From contig CASBQH010000514.1 of the NCBI GenBank assembly GCA_949127695.1, forward strand, positions 1 through 16,352: 16,352 bases of DNA, in the 5' to 3' direction. Of this stretch, positions 1-6,966 are shown one piece after another (within the stretch, counting starts at the first letter, position 1; every line of letters starts with the position of its first letter). The notes beneath the pieces are model-generated. The model saw only the letters and a list, made by a program, of their open reading frames with translations, was not told the origin of the DNA and ran no database searches. The translations under genes and the position numbers were made by a program. This DNA comes from Synechococcales cyanobacterium PMM_0073 (GTDB lineage Bacteria; Cyanobacteriota; Cyanobacteriia; Elainellales; Elainellaceae).

Positions 1-2021
1 AAGTCGAGGCAGAGTTTTTTGATCGGCTACCTTCAGCGCTAATTCCTGAGTCGGTGGCTCTGAGTGCAGCTGAGCAAAAGCAGATTGACCAAAAGCAGAT
101 TGACCAAAAGCAGATTTCGGCAAAGCTCTCCAGCGTCTATGCTCAGCTAAGGCAGCGGGCTGAGCAGCTGAGTCAGGCTGGTTCAAAGATCACGCCTGCA
201 ATGCTGTTGCAAGACCAATCACGCTACAGCTTGGCGCAGTTTGAGCAGCAGCCAGACTTTGAAAACAATAGCGAAGTCTATTGCAGCATTCTGTTTAAGG
301 TGGAGCAGGCGACTGAGCAGCTGATTCGGAGCAGCGGGGTGTTAGCTGTAGGTGATTTGAATCTGTTAGAGACCTTTCAGAGCTTTCGCTACATTGAAGA
401 AGAAGTCTATGCCTATGAGTATCTTTCAGATATTCAGGCGAAAGAGCAGATTGAAATCATTCGGATTAGTCCAGATCAGGCGCAGATGGGCTTTGGCAAG
501 GGCAAAGGACTGGCTGACAAGCTGGCAGGCGATCAGCTCAGGGCTTTCGGCGGCTTCTTCAAAAAATCCTGGCGCTCTAACGATATTTTGTGGGGCAGGC
601 TAGATGGCCTAAATCGCATTGTGGAGGCGCTGCTGACCCCAGAATCTATGCAAAACTTTCGGGGCTTTGTCCACCGCCAAATCTCGCAGATTAAAGCCGC
701 AGGCAGCGACACCGACAAAACCCAGAGCTATCTTGAAAGCTTGCTGACTGAAGCATTGCCAGCCGCTACGCCAGCCGAAAGATCGCTGCTGTTAGCGGAG
801 TTAAATCGGCTGGCAGAAGGCCAACCCTTGGAGTCTCAAGCGACATTTCTAGATGCCCTGGTGACGGCTGGACATCGCGCCATTCTTCAGTCTGATTTGG
901 GCAACGTGCTGGAAGATGCGATGGCAGAGCAAATTGACTGGAACCACCAGCTCATGCCCTCACAGCGCAGCTTGCAAAAAACCCTCTCTAGCCTGAACTA
1001 TCAGACGGCTTTCCCGAATGCTTCTGCCGATGCGGTGGGGCAAAAATTGGCGCTTCAGCAGGTCGATCAGCTGTTGATTCATCTGCTGGGGGCGAAGCCG
1101 CGACGAGTGAAGCAGCTCTTAGCCCAGCACCCGCCTAATCGGCTGTTGCCAGCGGCATATCAGCAGTTTAGCCGGATTGACCAGAGGGGCTGCGACAGCT
1201 TAGTCAGCTCGCTAGACCAGCTGATGACAGCCCCGACTGCGGATCAGCTCTACGATTTTCTGAAGCGACTAACCACAGCAGGGCAGGTCGAAAAGACGCA
1301 TGGAGAGAATTTATTGGTGCTGGATGATCTGACTCGGCTGAATCAGCAGCTCACGCCGATCCTGCAACAGCTCACGCCGAAATATCAGCCGGTTTCTGGC
1401 TATTTTGATCGCACCATTACGCCATTTGCGGCCACAGCCTTGGCGGCTGAGCAGATTAAAGTATTCCAGCAAGATGCCGCTCAGGTAGATGACTATTTCC
1501 GCAACCGCTATCAGATTGGCTCGGAGCAGCTGGCTGAGGCGGTGCCGACGGTCGTGCTAGAGCAAATCGCCGCTCAGGCGGGACTGGTGCTGCGCGATAT
1601 TCTCAATGCGCCGCCCACCGGCCAGACTGTTCGTAATACAACGCTGTTTCGGGTGCTAAATCGGACTTTGCAGAGTTTTGAGCTGTGGGTGCGCTCTAGA
1701 AATCCCAAGACATCGGGAATTCTGTCGGTTTTGGGCAGTATCCCGGCCTTGATCTGGCCAATTGCGGCGGTTGGGATATTGGGCTGGTTGGTCAGCCAGC
1801 TGCCAGCGCTGCTGCTGGTTTTAATTGTGACGCTGGTGATTCTCTGGCTGCTTAACAGCCTGCTTAGCCTAGTGAAAGTTCCAGCCTGGACGTTTTGGCT
1901 CCTGGCAGCAACAACCGCAGTTCTGCTAATTGTCGGCTCACAGTTTTTGCCAGCGGCAGGCATTAACTGGGCGGTTCCATTCAGCCAGCTGCATATTTCA
2001 ATTCAAAATCGCGGACTGTAG
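1..2021 (+). CDS. Patatin-like protein, C-terminal part with DUF3376-type domain and membrane anchor (5' end outside window)
   Basis: The frame is open from the first bases of the window (first full codon at 3) and shows no stop before the GTG at 54, so I read this as the tail of a longer gene and not as a 655-aa gene starting at 54. The segments ETFQSFRYIEEEVYAYEYL, then KEQIEIIRISP, then AFGGFFKKSWRSNDILWGRL are what I remember from the DUF3376 region of cyanobacterial patatin-related proteins; this is recall, not a search. In that family an N-terminal patatin domain (GxSxG serine and DGG aspartate, lipid acyl hydrolase) would lie upstream and cannot be seen here. The last ~110 residues hold two or three hydrophobic segments (for example around IPALIWPIAAVGILGWLV and LLLVLIVTLVILWLL), suggesting a C-terminal membrane anchor. 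Near the visible start, KQIDQ is repeated (75-116). The stop (TAG, 2019-2021) is five bases from the stop of the converging pyrFE gene. Confidence 0.72.
   Translation, partial: VEAEFFDRLPSALIPESVALSAAEQKQIDQKQIDQKQISAKLSSVYAQLRQRAEQLSQAGSKITPAMLLQDQSRYSLAQFEQQPDFENNSEVYCSILFKVEQATEQLIRSSGVLAVGDLNLLETFQSFRYIEEEVYAYEYLSDIQAKEQIEIIRISPDQAQMGFGKGKGLADKLAGDQLRAFGGFFKKSWRSNDILWGRLDGLNRIVEALLTPESMQNFRGFVHRQISQIKAAGSDTDKTQSYLESLLTEALPAATPAERSLLLAELNRLAEGQPLESQATFLDALVTAGHRAILQSDLGNVLEDAMAEQIDWNHQLMPSQRSLQKTLSSLNYQTAFPNASADAVGQKLALQQVDQLLIHLLGAKPRRVKQLLAQHPPNRLLPAAYQQFSRIDQRGCDSLVSSLDQLMTAPTADQLYDFLKRLTTAGQVEKTHGENLLVLDDLTRLNQQLTPILQQLTPKYQPVSGYFDRTITPFAATALAAEQIKVFQQDAAQVDDYFRNRYQIGSEQLAEAVPTVVLEQIAAQAGLVLRDILNAPPTGQTVRNTTLFRVLNRTLQSFELWVRSRNPKTSGILSVLGSIPALIWPIAAVGILGWLVSQLPALLLVLIVTLVILWLLNSLLSLVKVPAWTFWLLAATTAVLLIVGSQFLPAAGINWAVPFSQLHISIQNRGL
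75..116 (+). repeat. 15-bp in-frame tandem repeat, 2.8 copies
   Basis: The unit CAAAAGCAGATTGAC occurs at 75-89 and 90-104, with a partial copy at 105-116. It encodes KQIDQ-type repeats, which should form a polar linker between the presumed patatin domain and the DUF3376-like region. Because the unit is a multiple of three, copy-number changes would keep the frame. Confidence 0.85.
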
Positions 2022-2026
2022 CTTAT

Positions 2027-3550
2027 TTAAACTGATGCTTCATGCATAAACGCTTGATACTGCGCCTCGTTCATGCGTCCGGCTTGATAGAGCGTATCGA
2101 TCACTTCCGAGAGCGTCAAAACCGTATGGGCATTAAAGCCTGCCTGCCGTAGCCGATCCTTAACGCCCTGCTCGTGATCCAGCAGCACCACAATATCCTT
2201 AACCGCTAGCCCCGCCGACTTCAGCTTTTCGGCTCCCTCAATGGCGCTGTTGCCGCTAATGAGCAGATCATCCACCACCACCACGGTTTCCCCCGGCTGA
2301 AAGTTGCCTTCAATTAACCGTCGCGTGCCATGCGCCTTGACCTCCTTGCGCGGAAAGATCATGGGGCGATTTAGCCGCAGAGATAGCCCAGTTGCGGTGG
2401 GCAATGAGCCGTAGGGAATGCCAGCAATCCGGTCAAACTCTAGCCCTATCAAAATTTCAGCATAGGCAGTCAAAACCTGATGGAACAGCTGCGGATTAGA
2501 AATGATTTTACGCAGATCAATATAGTAAGGAAACGTGGCTCCAGAAGCCTGGACAAACTCACCAAACAAAATGCAGCCCACGTCATAGAGCTGCAAAATC
2601 AGATCCAAATGCGGATGTGGATCGAGCGTACAGAGATTGCTTGACCAGAGATCGCAGGTCGCTCCGGCTAGAGAAGGCTGCGGGGTGACTGGCTGCGATT
2701 GATGCAGGACTCTGATCTGATTCACCTGATCCCGCAATGCCTGCACTGAGGCTGGCAAATCAGCCTGACTCAGCCAGTCCTGCGGCACCGGAATCAGCAG
2801 CCCTTCGCCGTTGGCATCTAGCCCCGCCGCCAGCAGTTCCGACAGATTGACCTGCTCTTGCCAAATGCTGCGAACTAAAATCAGCCGCTCAGGCGCTAGG
2901 CTCCGCACCTGCCGCAGCAGCTCAGGCGATGCTGTGCCGAGTTCTAAGCCCACCTGCTCCGGCGTGCCCCAGGTTTGGGCAGCTCTCACCATTTGTAAAT
3001 ACAGCGGCTCAGCGCCAGAGAGCTGTCCAGACTGCTGTCCAGACTGCTGTCCAGACTGCTGTCCAGACTGCTGTCCAGACTGCTGCAAGGCCACTGCCGA
3101 AGGATTAGAAGTGCAGCAGAGCACAAAGGCCAGCTTGCCGGGATAGACCAGAAACGGAGCCACCTGATCTTGGCCAGCATAGGCATTCAGCGTCACTGCA
3201 TCGACCTGCCATTGCTCAAACAGGGCATTGGCCATCTGCGTGCTGCTGTTGAGGTCACCATGCTTGGCATCTAAAATCACCGGAATTTGCGGCGGAATCA
3301 TGGCCAGCACCTGTTGCAGCAGCGCTAAGCCGGGTGCTCCCAGCGCTGTATAAAACCCCAGCGTCGGCTTGTAAACGCAAACCCAGTCGGCAGTTTGTTC
3401 AATCACCGCTTCTAGCCAGCTGCCCAGATTCTGAATCAGGCTGCTGGTCTGAAACTGCTCCGGCAACAGCTCTGGATTGGGATCTAGCCCCACCGAGAGC
3501 AAAGACTGATTTTGCAGGATGGCGGCGGCGAGTTGGGTTGAAAAATCCAT
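2027..3550 (-). CDS. pyrFE: Bifunctional orotidine-5'-phosphate decarboxylase / orotate phosphoribosyltransferase
   Basis: Cytosolic protein for the last two steps of de novo UMP synthesis: orotate + PRPP to OMP (PyrE part), then OMP decarboxylation to UMP (PyrF part). Residues 1-~285 are the decarboxylase, with SVGLDPNPELLP near the start and the catalytic D-x-K-x-x-D set in ILDAKHGDLNSS (D94, K96, D99). Residues ~310-507 are the transferase, with the catalytic loop PRKEVKAHGTRRLIEG (400-415) and the PRPP-binding segment VVVVDDLLISGNS (about 423-435). PyrF before PyrE is the order known from cyanobacterial fusions, opposite to eukaryotic UMP synthase. I chose ATG 3550 (MDFSTQ, 507 aa). The frame also reaches a TTG at 3619, but those 23 extra residues do not look like the family start. 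No clear Shine-Dalgarno precedes 3550. A five-copy SGQQ insertion lies in the decarboxylase half. Confidence 0.95.
   Translation of the reverse strand: MDFSTQLAAAILQNQSLLSVGLDPNPELLPEQFQTSSLIQNLGSWLEAVIEQTADWVCVYKPTLGFYTALGAPGLALLQQVLAMIPPQIPVILDAKHGDLNSSTQMANALFEQWQVDAVTLNAYAGQDQVAPFLVYPGKLAFVLCCTSNPSAVALQQSGQQSGQQSGQQSGQQSGQLSGAEPLYLQMVRAAQTWGTPEQVGLELGTASPELLRQVRSLAPERLILVRSIWQEQVNLSELLAAGLDANGEGLLIPVPQDWLSQADLPASVQALRDQVNQIRVLHQSQPVTPQPSLAGATCDLWSSNLCTLDPHPHLDLILQLYDVGCILFGEFVQASGATFPYYIDLRKIISNPQLFHQVLTAYAEILIGLEFDRIAGIPYGSLPTATGLSLRLNRPMIFPRKEVKAHGTRRLIEGNFQPGETVVVVDDLLISGNSAIEGAEKLKSAGLAVKDIVVLLDHEQGVKDRLRQAGFNAHTVLTLSEVIDTLYQAGRMNEAQYQAFMHEASV
3023..3082 (-). repeat. 12-bp tandem repeat, five exact copies, inside pyrFE
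   Basis: The + strand unit CTGTCCAGACTG is repeated head to tail at 3023-3034, 3035-3046, 3047-3058, 3059-3070 and 3071-3082. It encodes five copies of the SGQQ phase, roughly residues 158-177 of PyrFE. It falls between a beta-strand region (LAFVLCCTSNPSA) and EPLYLQMVR, the position of a surface loop in the decarboxylase barrel. The frame is preserved. Confidence 0.95.
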
Positions 3551-3664
3551 AGGGTTGTGACTGAGAGGGAGCTTCACCCGGAGGGCGATGAGATAAGCGT
3601 ACTCTGTTAAGCCGATCAACCTATCTGACGAACCCAGCGCTCAGCGCGCCATATCTGAGAAAGA

Positions 3665-3703
3665 TTGCATTTATGTAAATATTTCGTTACACTGCTTTAC
3701 AGA
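3665..3703 (+). promoter_or_regulatory. Candidate promoter overlapped by an HLR1-like (RpaB) site
   Basis: TTGCAT (3665-3670), a 17-base spacer and TACACT (3688-3693) form a plausible but weak sigma-70-type promoter. Overlapping the -10, GTTACACTGCTTTACAGA (3686-3703) fits the cyanobacterial high-light regulatory element HLR1, known as two (G/T)TTACA(T/A)(T/A) direct repeats separated by two bases. Both six-base cores match exactly at the right spacing; one of the two trailing A/T positions is wrong in each half. It lies about 33 bases upstream of the 48-aa ORF. An RpaB site over the -10 would be expected to repress. Confidence 0.5.
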
Positions 3704-3735
3704 TAGACAAACTGCAATTTTAGGAAGCCCCAATT

Positions 3736-3882
3736 ATGAATCGCCCTTATCTGCCAGAATCTCGCCAAGCTCGCGTGGCTGTCTATGCGGCCACTCAGCC
3801 AGCCGTGAATCAACAGCGGCTACAGGACATCTTGGCGCTATCTGTGCCGCTGCTGCTCTGGGTAAGCCTGCTGTGCCGCTAG
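3736..3882 (+). CDS. Small protein of 48 aa, hydrophobic C-terminus, unknown function
   Basis: An ATG at 3736 opens a 48-codon frame ending TAG at 3880-3882. A Shine-Dalgarno-like AGGAAG (3722-3727) sits eight bases upstream, and the candidate HLR1 promoter lies just before that. The product starts polar (MNRPYLPESRQARVAVYA), continues with NQQRLQD and ends in a short hydrophobic stretch ILALSVPLLLWVSLLCR, compatible with a tail anchor or an amphipathic membrane helix. It lacks the ExxNGRxAM chlorophyll-binding signature of high-light-inducible proteins and does not resemble NblA. The pentapeptide gene begins 46 bases downstream on the same strand, so the two may be co-transcribed. I recognise no family; the support is the RBS, the promoter and the compact spacing. 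Confidence 0.55.
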   Translation: MNRPYLPESRQARVAVYAATQPAVNQQRLQDILALSVPLLLWVSLLCR

Positions 3883-3928
3883 AGCAGCAAGCGCTGTCTT
3901 TAGCTAAGTTTGACTTGAGAGGTCAGCT

Positions 3929-4483
3929 ATGCAGGCAAATTTAAATTATCGATTGGCAGCAGCGCCCGTTCAGGCTGCTGCCTTACTGCGAGACTATGAG
4001 CTAGGGCAGCGCGAATTTGATCGAGTCAATTTGCGGCAGATTCATTTACTAGGAGCTTGGCTAGCAGCTGCCAGCTTTGTCAACGCCGATTTTAGTGAAG
4101 CAAATCTGTCAGCAGCCGTGCTGCGCCAAGCCAATCTCTGCAACGCCCGATTGGTCAAGGCGTTTCTCTGGCGCGCTGATTTTACATCTGCTCTTTTAAT
4201 CTCAGCAGATCTGAGCCAAGCCACTTTAATTCGAGCCGCCTTGGCTCAGGCCAATCTACACCAAGCCTGCCTTGCTAAAGCGGATCTACGGCTAGCCGAT
4301 CTACAGGAGGCTGATTTGAGTCAGGCCAATTTGCGCCATGCCGATTTGCGCTACGCGAATCTGCGAGCCGCCAACTTGGCTGGCGCAGATCTGAGCCATG
4401 CTGATCTGACCGGCGCGACGCTAGCAGGAGCTGATCTTCAGAGCTGTATTTTAACTGGCACTGGCGTAGATATAGGCGAGTAA
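3929..4483 (+). CDS. Pentapeptide-repeat protein
   Basis: 184 aa. From about residue 53 (ADFSE) to 172 (ADLQS) the sequence is an unbroken run of about 24 pentapeptides of the A(D/N)LXX type, for example ANLHQ ACLAK ADLRL and ADLSH ADLTG ATLAG. Such runs fold into a right-handed quadrilateral beta helix, here about six coils. The first ~50 residues (LNYRLAAAPVQAAALLRDYELGQREFDRVN) form a non-repeat cap that includes a predicted helix. No signal peptide or membrane segment is visible, so it is probably cytosolic. The ATG at 3929 is preceded by GAGAGG (3917-3922). Such proteins are very common in cyanobacteria and mostly have no known role; a few relatives are DNA mimics that protect gyrase, which cannot be claimed here. 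It follows the 48-aa ORF and may share its promoter. Confidence 0.9.
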   Translation: MQANLNYRLAAAPVQAAALLRDYELGQREFDRVNLRQIHLLGAWLAAASFVNADFSEANLSAAVLRQANLCNARLVKAFLWRADFTSALLISADLSQATLIRAALAQANLHQACLAKADLRLADLQEADLSQANLRHADLRYANLRAANLAGADLSHADLTGATLAGADLQSCILTGTGVDIGE

Positions 4484-4518
4484 CGGTTAGCGTTACCCTA
4501 CTACATGGAAGTCGATCC

Positions 4519-4572
4519 GATTCCCCTAACCCATATCTTTCGGGCAGGCTTCGCCTTAAAAAAAGGGGAATC
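4519..4572. repeat. Inverted repeat with inner hairpin between convergent genes, possible two-way terminator
   Basis: GATTCCCCT (4519-4527) pairs exactly with AGGGGAATC (4564-4572), enclosing 36 bases. Inside is a second small hairpin, AGGC-TTC-GCCT, followed by a run of seven A (4558-4564). It sits between the pentapeptide gene (+) and the GST gene (-), where a shared terminator is expected. There is no proper T-tract directly after a stem on either strand, so it is not a textbook intrinsic terminator. A smaller stem GTAACG/CGTTAC (4480-4496) covers the pentapeptide stop codon. Confidence 0.4.
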
Positions 4573-4620
4573 TTGAGCTGTTTCGCAACTGACTTCAGAG
4601 ATTTCTGTACAAGGCAGCCG

Positions 4621-5319
4621 CTAGCTCTGAATCGTCTTAGCAGATTGATTGAACAACAGATCTCGCGACTGCTCAGGGCTAACCGTTTGCCCCTTAAACG
4701 CCTCAGCTTTTTCGTAGGCGCGGACTGTTGCGGGTCTGGCTTTAATGGCCTCAAACCAGCGCTGTAGATGCGGAAAGTTCTCTAACTGTTGCCCCTGCCG
4801 TTCGTAGGGCACGATCCAGGGATAGCAGGCAATATCGGCAATTGAATAGTCATTGACCATAAATTCGCGTTCAGCCAGCTGTTTATCTAGCACGGCATAG
4901 AGTCTACCCGTCTCGTTCACATAGCGATTAATTGCATAGGGAATTTTTTCAGGCGCATATTGGCTGAAATGGTGATTTTGGCCAGCCATTGGCCCCAGCC
5001 CTCCCATCTGCCAAAATAGCCATTGCATAACTTCTGTGCGGCCCCGCAGATCTGCTGGGATAAGGCTACTGGTTTTATCAGCCAAATAGAGCAGAATCGC
5101 GCCTGACTCAAAGATCGAAATCGGCGCGCCGCCGTCTGATGGAGCCGGATCGACCAAGGCTGGGATGCGATTGTTAGGCGCAATCTTCAAAAACTCAGGC
5201 TGAAACTGCTCACCTTTGCCGATGTTAATGGGGATGAGCTGGTAGGGCAGGCCAACTTCTTCCAGGAACATTGTCACCTTATGACCGTTGGGCGTTGTCC
5301 AGTAGTAAAGTTCAAGCAT
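4621..5319 (-). CDS. Glutathione S-transferase family protein, YfcG/Ure2p-like
   Basis: 232 aa from the ATG at 5319; the frame is open further upstream, but MLELYYWTTPNGHKVTMFLE is the usual family beginning. The N-terminal thioredoxin-like domain (about 1-80) has TTPNGHK, typical of nu-class/YfcG enzymes in which backbone and Thr/Asn groups contact the glutathione sulfur instead of a Tyr or Ser. It also has NNRIPALVD with the cis-Pro and IFESGAILLYLA, the conserved E-S pair that binds the gamma-glutamyl group. The helical C-terminal domain contains NDYSIADIACYPW, the GST N-capping region. YfcG-type proteins act as glutathione-dependent disulfide reductases and peroxidases; the substrate here is unknown. 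There is no clear RBS. A TACAAT hexamer on the minus strand (5371-5366) could be a -10, without a convincing -35. The 245-bp upstream gap to capA holds nothing else I recognise. Confidence 0.9.
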   Translation of the reverse strand: MLELYYWTTPNGHKVTMFLEEVGLPYQLIPINIGKGEQFQPEFLKIAPNNRIPALVDPAPSDGGAPISIFESGAILLYLADKTSSLIPADLRGRTEVMQWLFWQMGGLGPMAGQNHHFSQYAPEKIPYAINRYVNETGRLYAVLDKQLAEREFMVNDYSIADIACYPWIVPYERQGQQLENFPHLQRWFEAIKARPATVRAYEKAEAFKGQTVSPEQSRDLLFNQSAKTIQS

Positions 5320-5564
5320 GGGAGGGGAGCAGGTTAAAGGGTAGGAATAGATATGCGACTCATAGATTGTAGCCTTTAGCGCGGCAGGCAGTCTGGTGAA
5401 CCAGCGGTTGCACGAGACGCAGCAGGTGAAGCGCAGAGTCACGGCACCTTGTTCGGTAAACTTAATCGCAATTATTCACTATAGAGTCTATTCTATGAGA
5501 CTGCGGTAGGTCGCACCCCCTATGTTGATCTCATTCGCTCTGCTGTGGCGGCGGCTGGGCAGAG

Positions 5565-6806
5565 TCAGTTGGCGGCAGGAAACAGAGAAGTTAGATGGCG
5601 ATTCATTGCCTCTAGATCGGCCTGCATTTGGGCATAGTCGCTTGGCGTTAGGAGCGGATCTGACTGGGCGGCGAGGTGGGCGGCGAGTGCGGCTTGCAGC
5701 GGCAGGACTCGAAACTGATAGCTGCCACTGGCGGTATAGCGATGTACCCAGGTGGGCAGCGCTTTGATATCGGTGATTTCTACGGTCTGTTCAGGAAAAT
5801 TTTTTCTGACCTTGACTTGAAAAATTACGCCTAGATCTTTGGTTTGGCCGCGCTGGTTAGAAATAAAGTTGCCCATTGAATAGATCACAGCGCCTTTTCT
5901 CGGCCCAGAGGCTCCGGTCAATTCTAGGACTTCATAGGGCTGCACCACATGCGGATGACTCCCCAAAATAATATCGGCTCCGGCCTTAATCAAATTGGCC
6001 ACAAGCTGCTGCTGCTCTGGGTTAGGCTGGCGTTGATACTCTGTTCCAAAATGCAGCATGACGGTGACTAAATCTGCTCCCTGCTGTTTGGCTTTGGCAA
6101 TATCTGCAATGATCTTAGCTTCGTTAATTAGAGCAACGAGATAGTCTCTGCCGGGGGGGATGGGAATGCCGTTTGTGCCGTAGGTGTAGGCTAAGATTGC
6201 CATCTTGATCTGCTGCTTTTCTAAGATCAAAATGCGTTCGGCTTCGGCGGCTGTGGCGTGAGTGCCGACGGGCTGTAAGCCGCGCGCCCGGATGTTTTCT
6301 AGGGTGGTGACTACGCCCTGCGCGCCGCGATCGAGGGAGTGATTGTTAGCGGTTGTAAGAATGTTAAATCCTGCGGCTTGGAGCGCATCGGCTAGAGCGG
6401 CGGGCGCGTTGAAGCGGGGATAGCCGCTGTAGCCGGATTCTGCGCCTGCTAAGGGTGTTTCTAGGTTGGCAATGACCCAGTCGCCTTGCGCCAGAATATC
6501 TTTGACGGAGCTAAAGAAGCGGTCGTAGCTGTAGGTTTGGCTGTTGGAGTCGTAGCCTGATTTGATCTGACTTCCGTGCATCATAATATCCCCAACTGCG
6601 ATCAGCTCTGCTTCTTTGCTATAGGTGGGCGAGGGCGGCGGCAGGGCAACTGGACTGGCTGGGGCTTTTGGAGCTGGTGGGGATTCAAAGAAGCTGATGG
6701 GAGCGCAGCCTGCTAATCCGATCCAAATTCCGCTAAAGGCTGCAATTGACAGGGAAGCGATCTGGCTGACTGAGCGGCGGGATCTGGACATGTTTTGAAG
6801 TGACAT
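5565..6806 (-). CDS. CapA-family (PGA_cap) metallophosphatase-like lipoprotein
   Basis: 413 aa from the ATG at 6806 (the second ATG at 6791 would give 408 aa). Residues 7-33 form a basic stretch followed by a hydrophobic helix ending in the lipobox LAGC (Cys34), so the protein is probably exported and lipid-anchored; a Pro/Ala-rich linker follows (43-60). The catalytic domain shows the calcineurin-like motifs of the CapA family in order: VGDIMMHG (D73), NLETPL (N114, E116), TANNHSLDRG (N154-H156), LHFGTEY (H252), LGSHPHVVQ (H284 and H286) and YSMGNF. Bacillus CapA works with CapBC in poly-gamma-glutamate capsule synthesis. In cyanobacteria such genes usually stand alone, as here, and the substrate is unknown. 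The start region is built of a 15-bp tandem repeat that supplies several in-frame ATG codons, so the exact start is uncertain and no Shine-Dalgarno is visible. Confidence 0.88.
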   Translation of the reverse strand: MSLQNMSRSRRSVSQIASLSIAAFSGIWIGLAGCAPISFFESPPAPKAPASPVALPPPSPTYSKEAELIAVGDIMMHGSQIKSGYDSNSQTYSYDRFFSSVKDILAQGDWVIANLETPLAGAESGYSGYPRFNAPAALADALQAAGFNILTTANNHSLDRGAQGVVTTLENIRARGLQPVGTHATAAEAERILILEKQQIKMAILAYTYGTNGIPIPPGRDYLVALINEAKIIADIAKAKQQGADLVTVMLHFGTEYQRQPNPEQQQLVANLIKAGADIILGSHPHVVQPYEVLELTGASGPRKGAVIYSMGNFISNQRGQTKDLGVIFQVKVRKNFPEQTVEITDIKALPTWVHRYTASGSYQFRVLPLQAALAAHLAAQSDPLLTPSDYAQMQADLEAMNRHLTSLFPAAN

Positions 6807-6854
6807 GTTTTAAGGTGACATGTTTTAAGGTGACATGTTTTAAGGTGGCATGAG
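6786..6854. repeat. 15-bp tandem array spanning the capA start, with an ATG in every unit on both strands
   Basis: The + strand unit TGACATGTTTTAAGG is exact at 6801-6815, 6816-6830 and 6831-6845, with diverged copies at 6786-6800 and from 6846. On the minus strand, ATGs begin at 6851, 6836, 6821, 6806 and 6791, all 15 apart and in phase with capA. The first three run into TAA after two more sense codons (M-P-P or M-S-P); in the last units CCTTAA has become CTTCAA and the frame opens into capA. On the + strand each unit reads AAGG-TGAC-ATG-TTT-TAA, an RBS-like sequence followed by a two-codon frame. Confidence 0.9.
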
Positions 6855-6872
6855 CAAGCCTTGAGCTGCTGT

Positions 6873-6901
6873 TTGGCAGGGGCATTCTTGGATGATATCA
6901 C
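6873..6901 (+). promoter_or_regulatory. Candidate sigma-70 promoter for the Uma2-like gene
   Basis: TTGGCA (6873-6878; five of six consensus bases), a 17-base spacer and TATCAC (6896-6901; four of six) face the Uma2-like gene. A start site around 6908 would fall downstream of the ATG at 6892, which favours translation from the ATG at 6967 or 6994. Assigned by eye. Confidence 0.4.
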
Positions 6902-6966
6902 GCAGGTTTCCAGAGTTTTCTGGTGTGCCCGCTCAGCCGCTCTCAGCGTTAGCAAAACCCAGTAGA

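Noticed and set aside
3023..3082. Short repeats as a possible CRISPR array
   Set aside because: There are no spacers; the 12-bp units are directly adjacent and in frame within pyrFE. No CRISPR array or cas gene is seen anywhere in the window.
2811..3146. Plus-strand 111-aa Cys-rich frame (CCPD repeats)
   Set aside because: It is the antisense of pyrFE; the CCPD repeats are the complement of the SGQQ repeat.
4275..4754. 159-aa minus-strand frame crossing the pentapeptide gene and the inverted repeat
   Set aside because: It is antisense to a clear pentapeptide-repeat gene and shares no start signal; its regularity mirrors the repeats.
6713..6955. Minus-strand 80-aa frame with CHLKT repeats
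   Set aside because: The Cys/His-looking repeats only reflect the 15-bp tandem array read in another frame; the frame overlaps the capA signal peptide region and has no homology I know.
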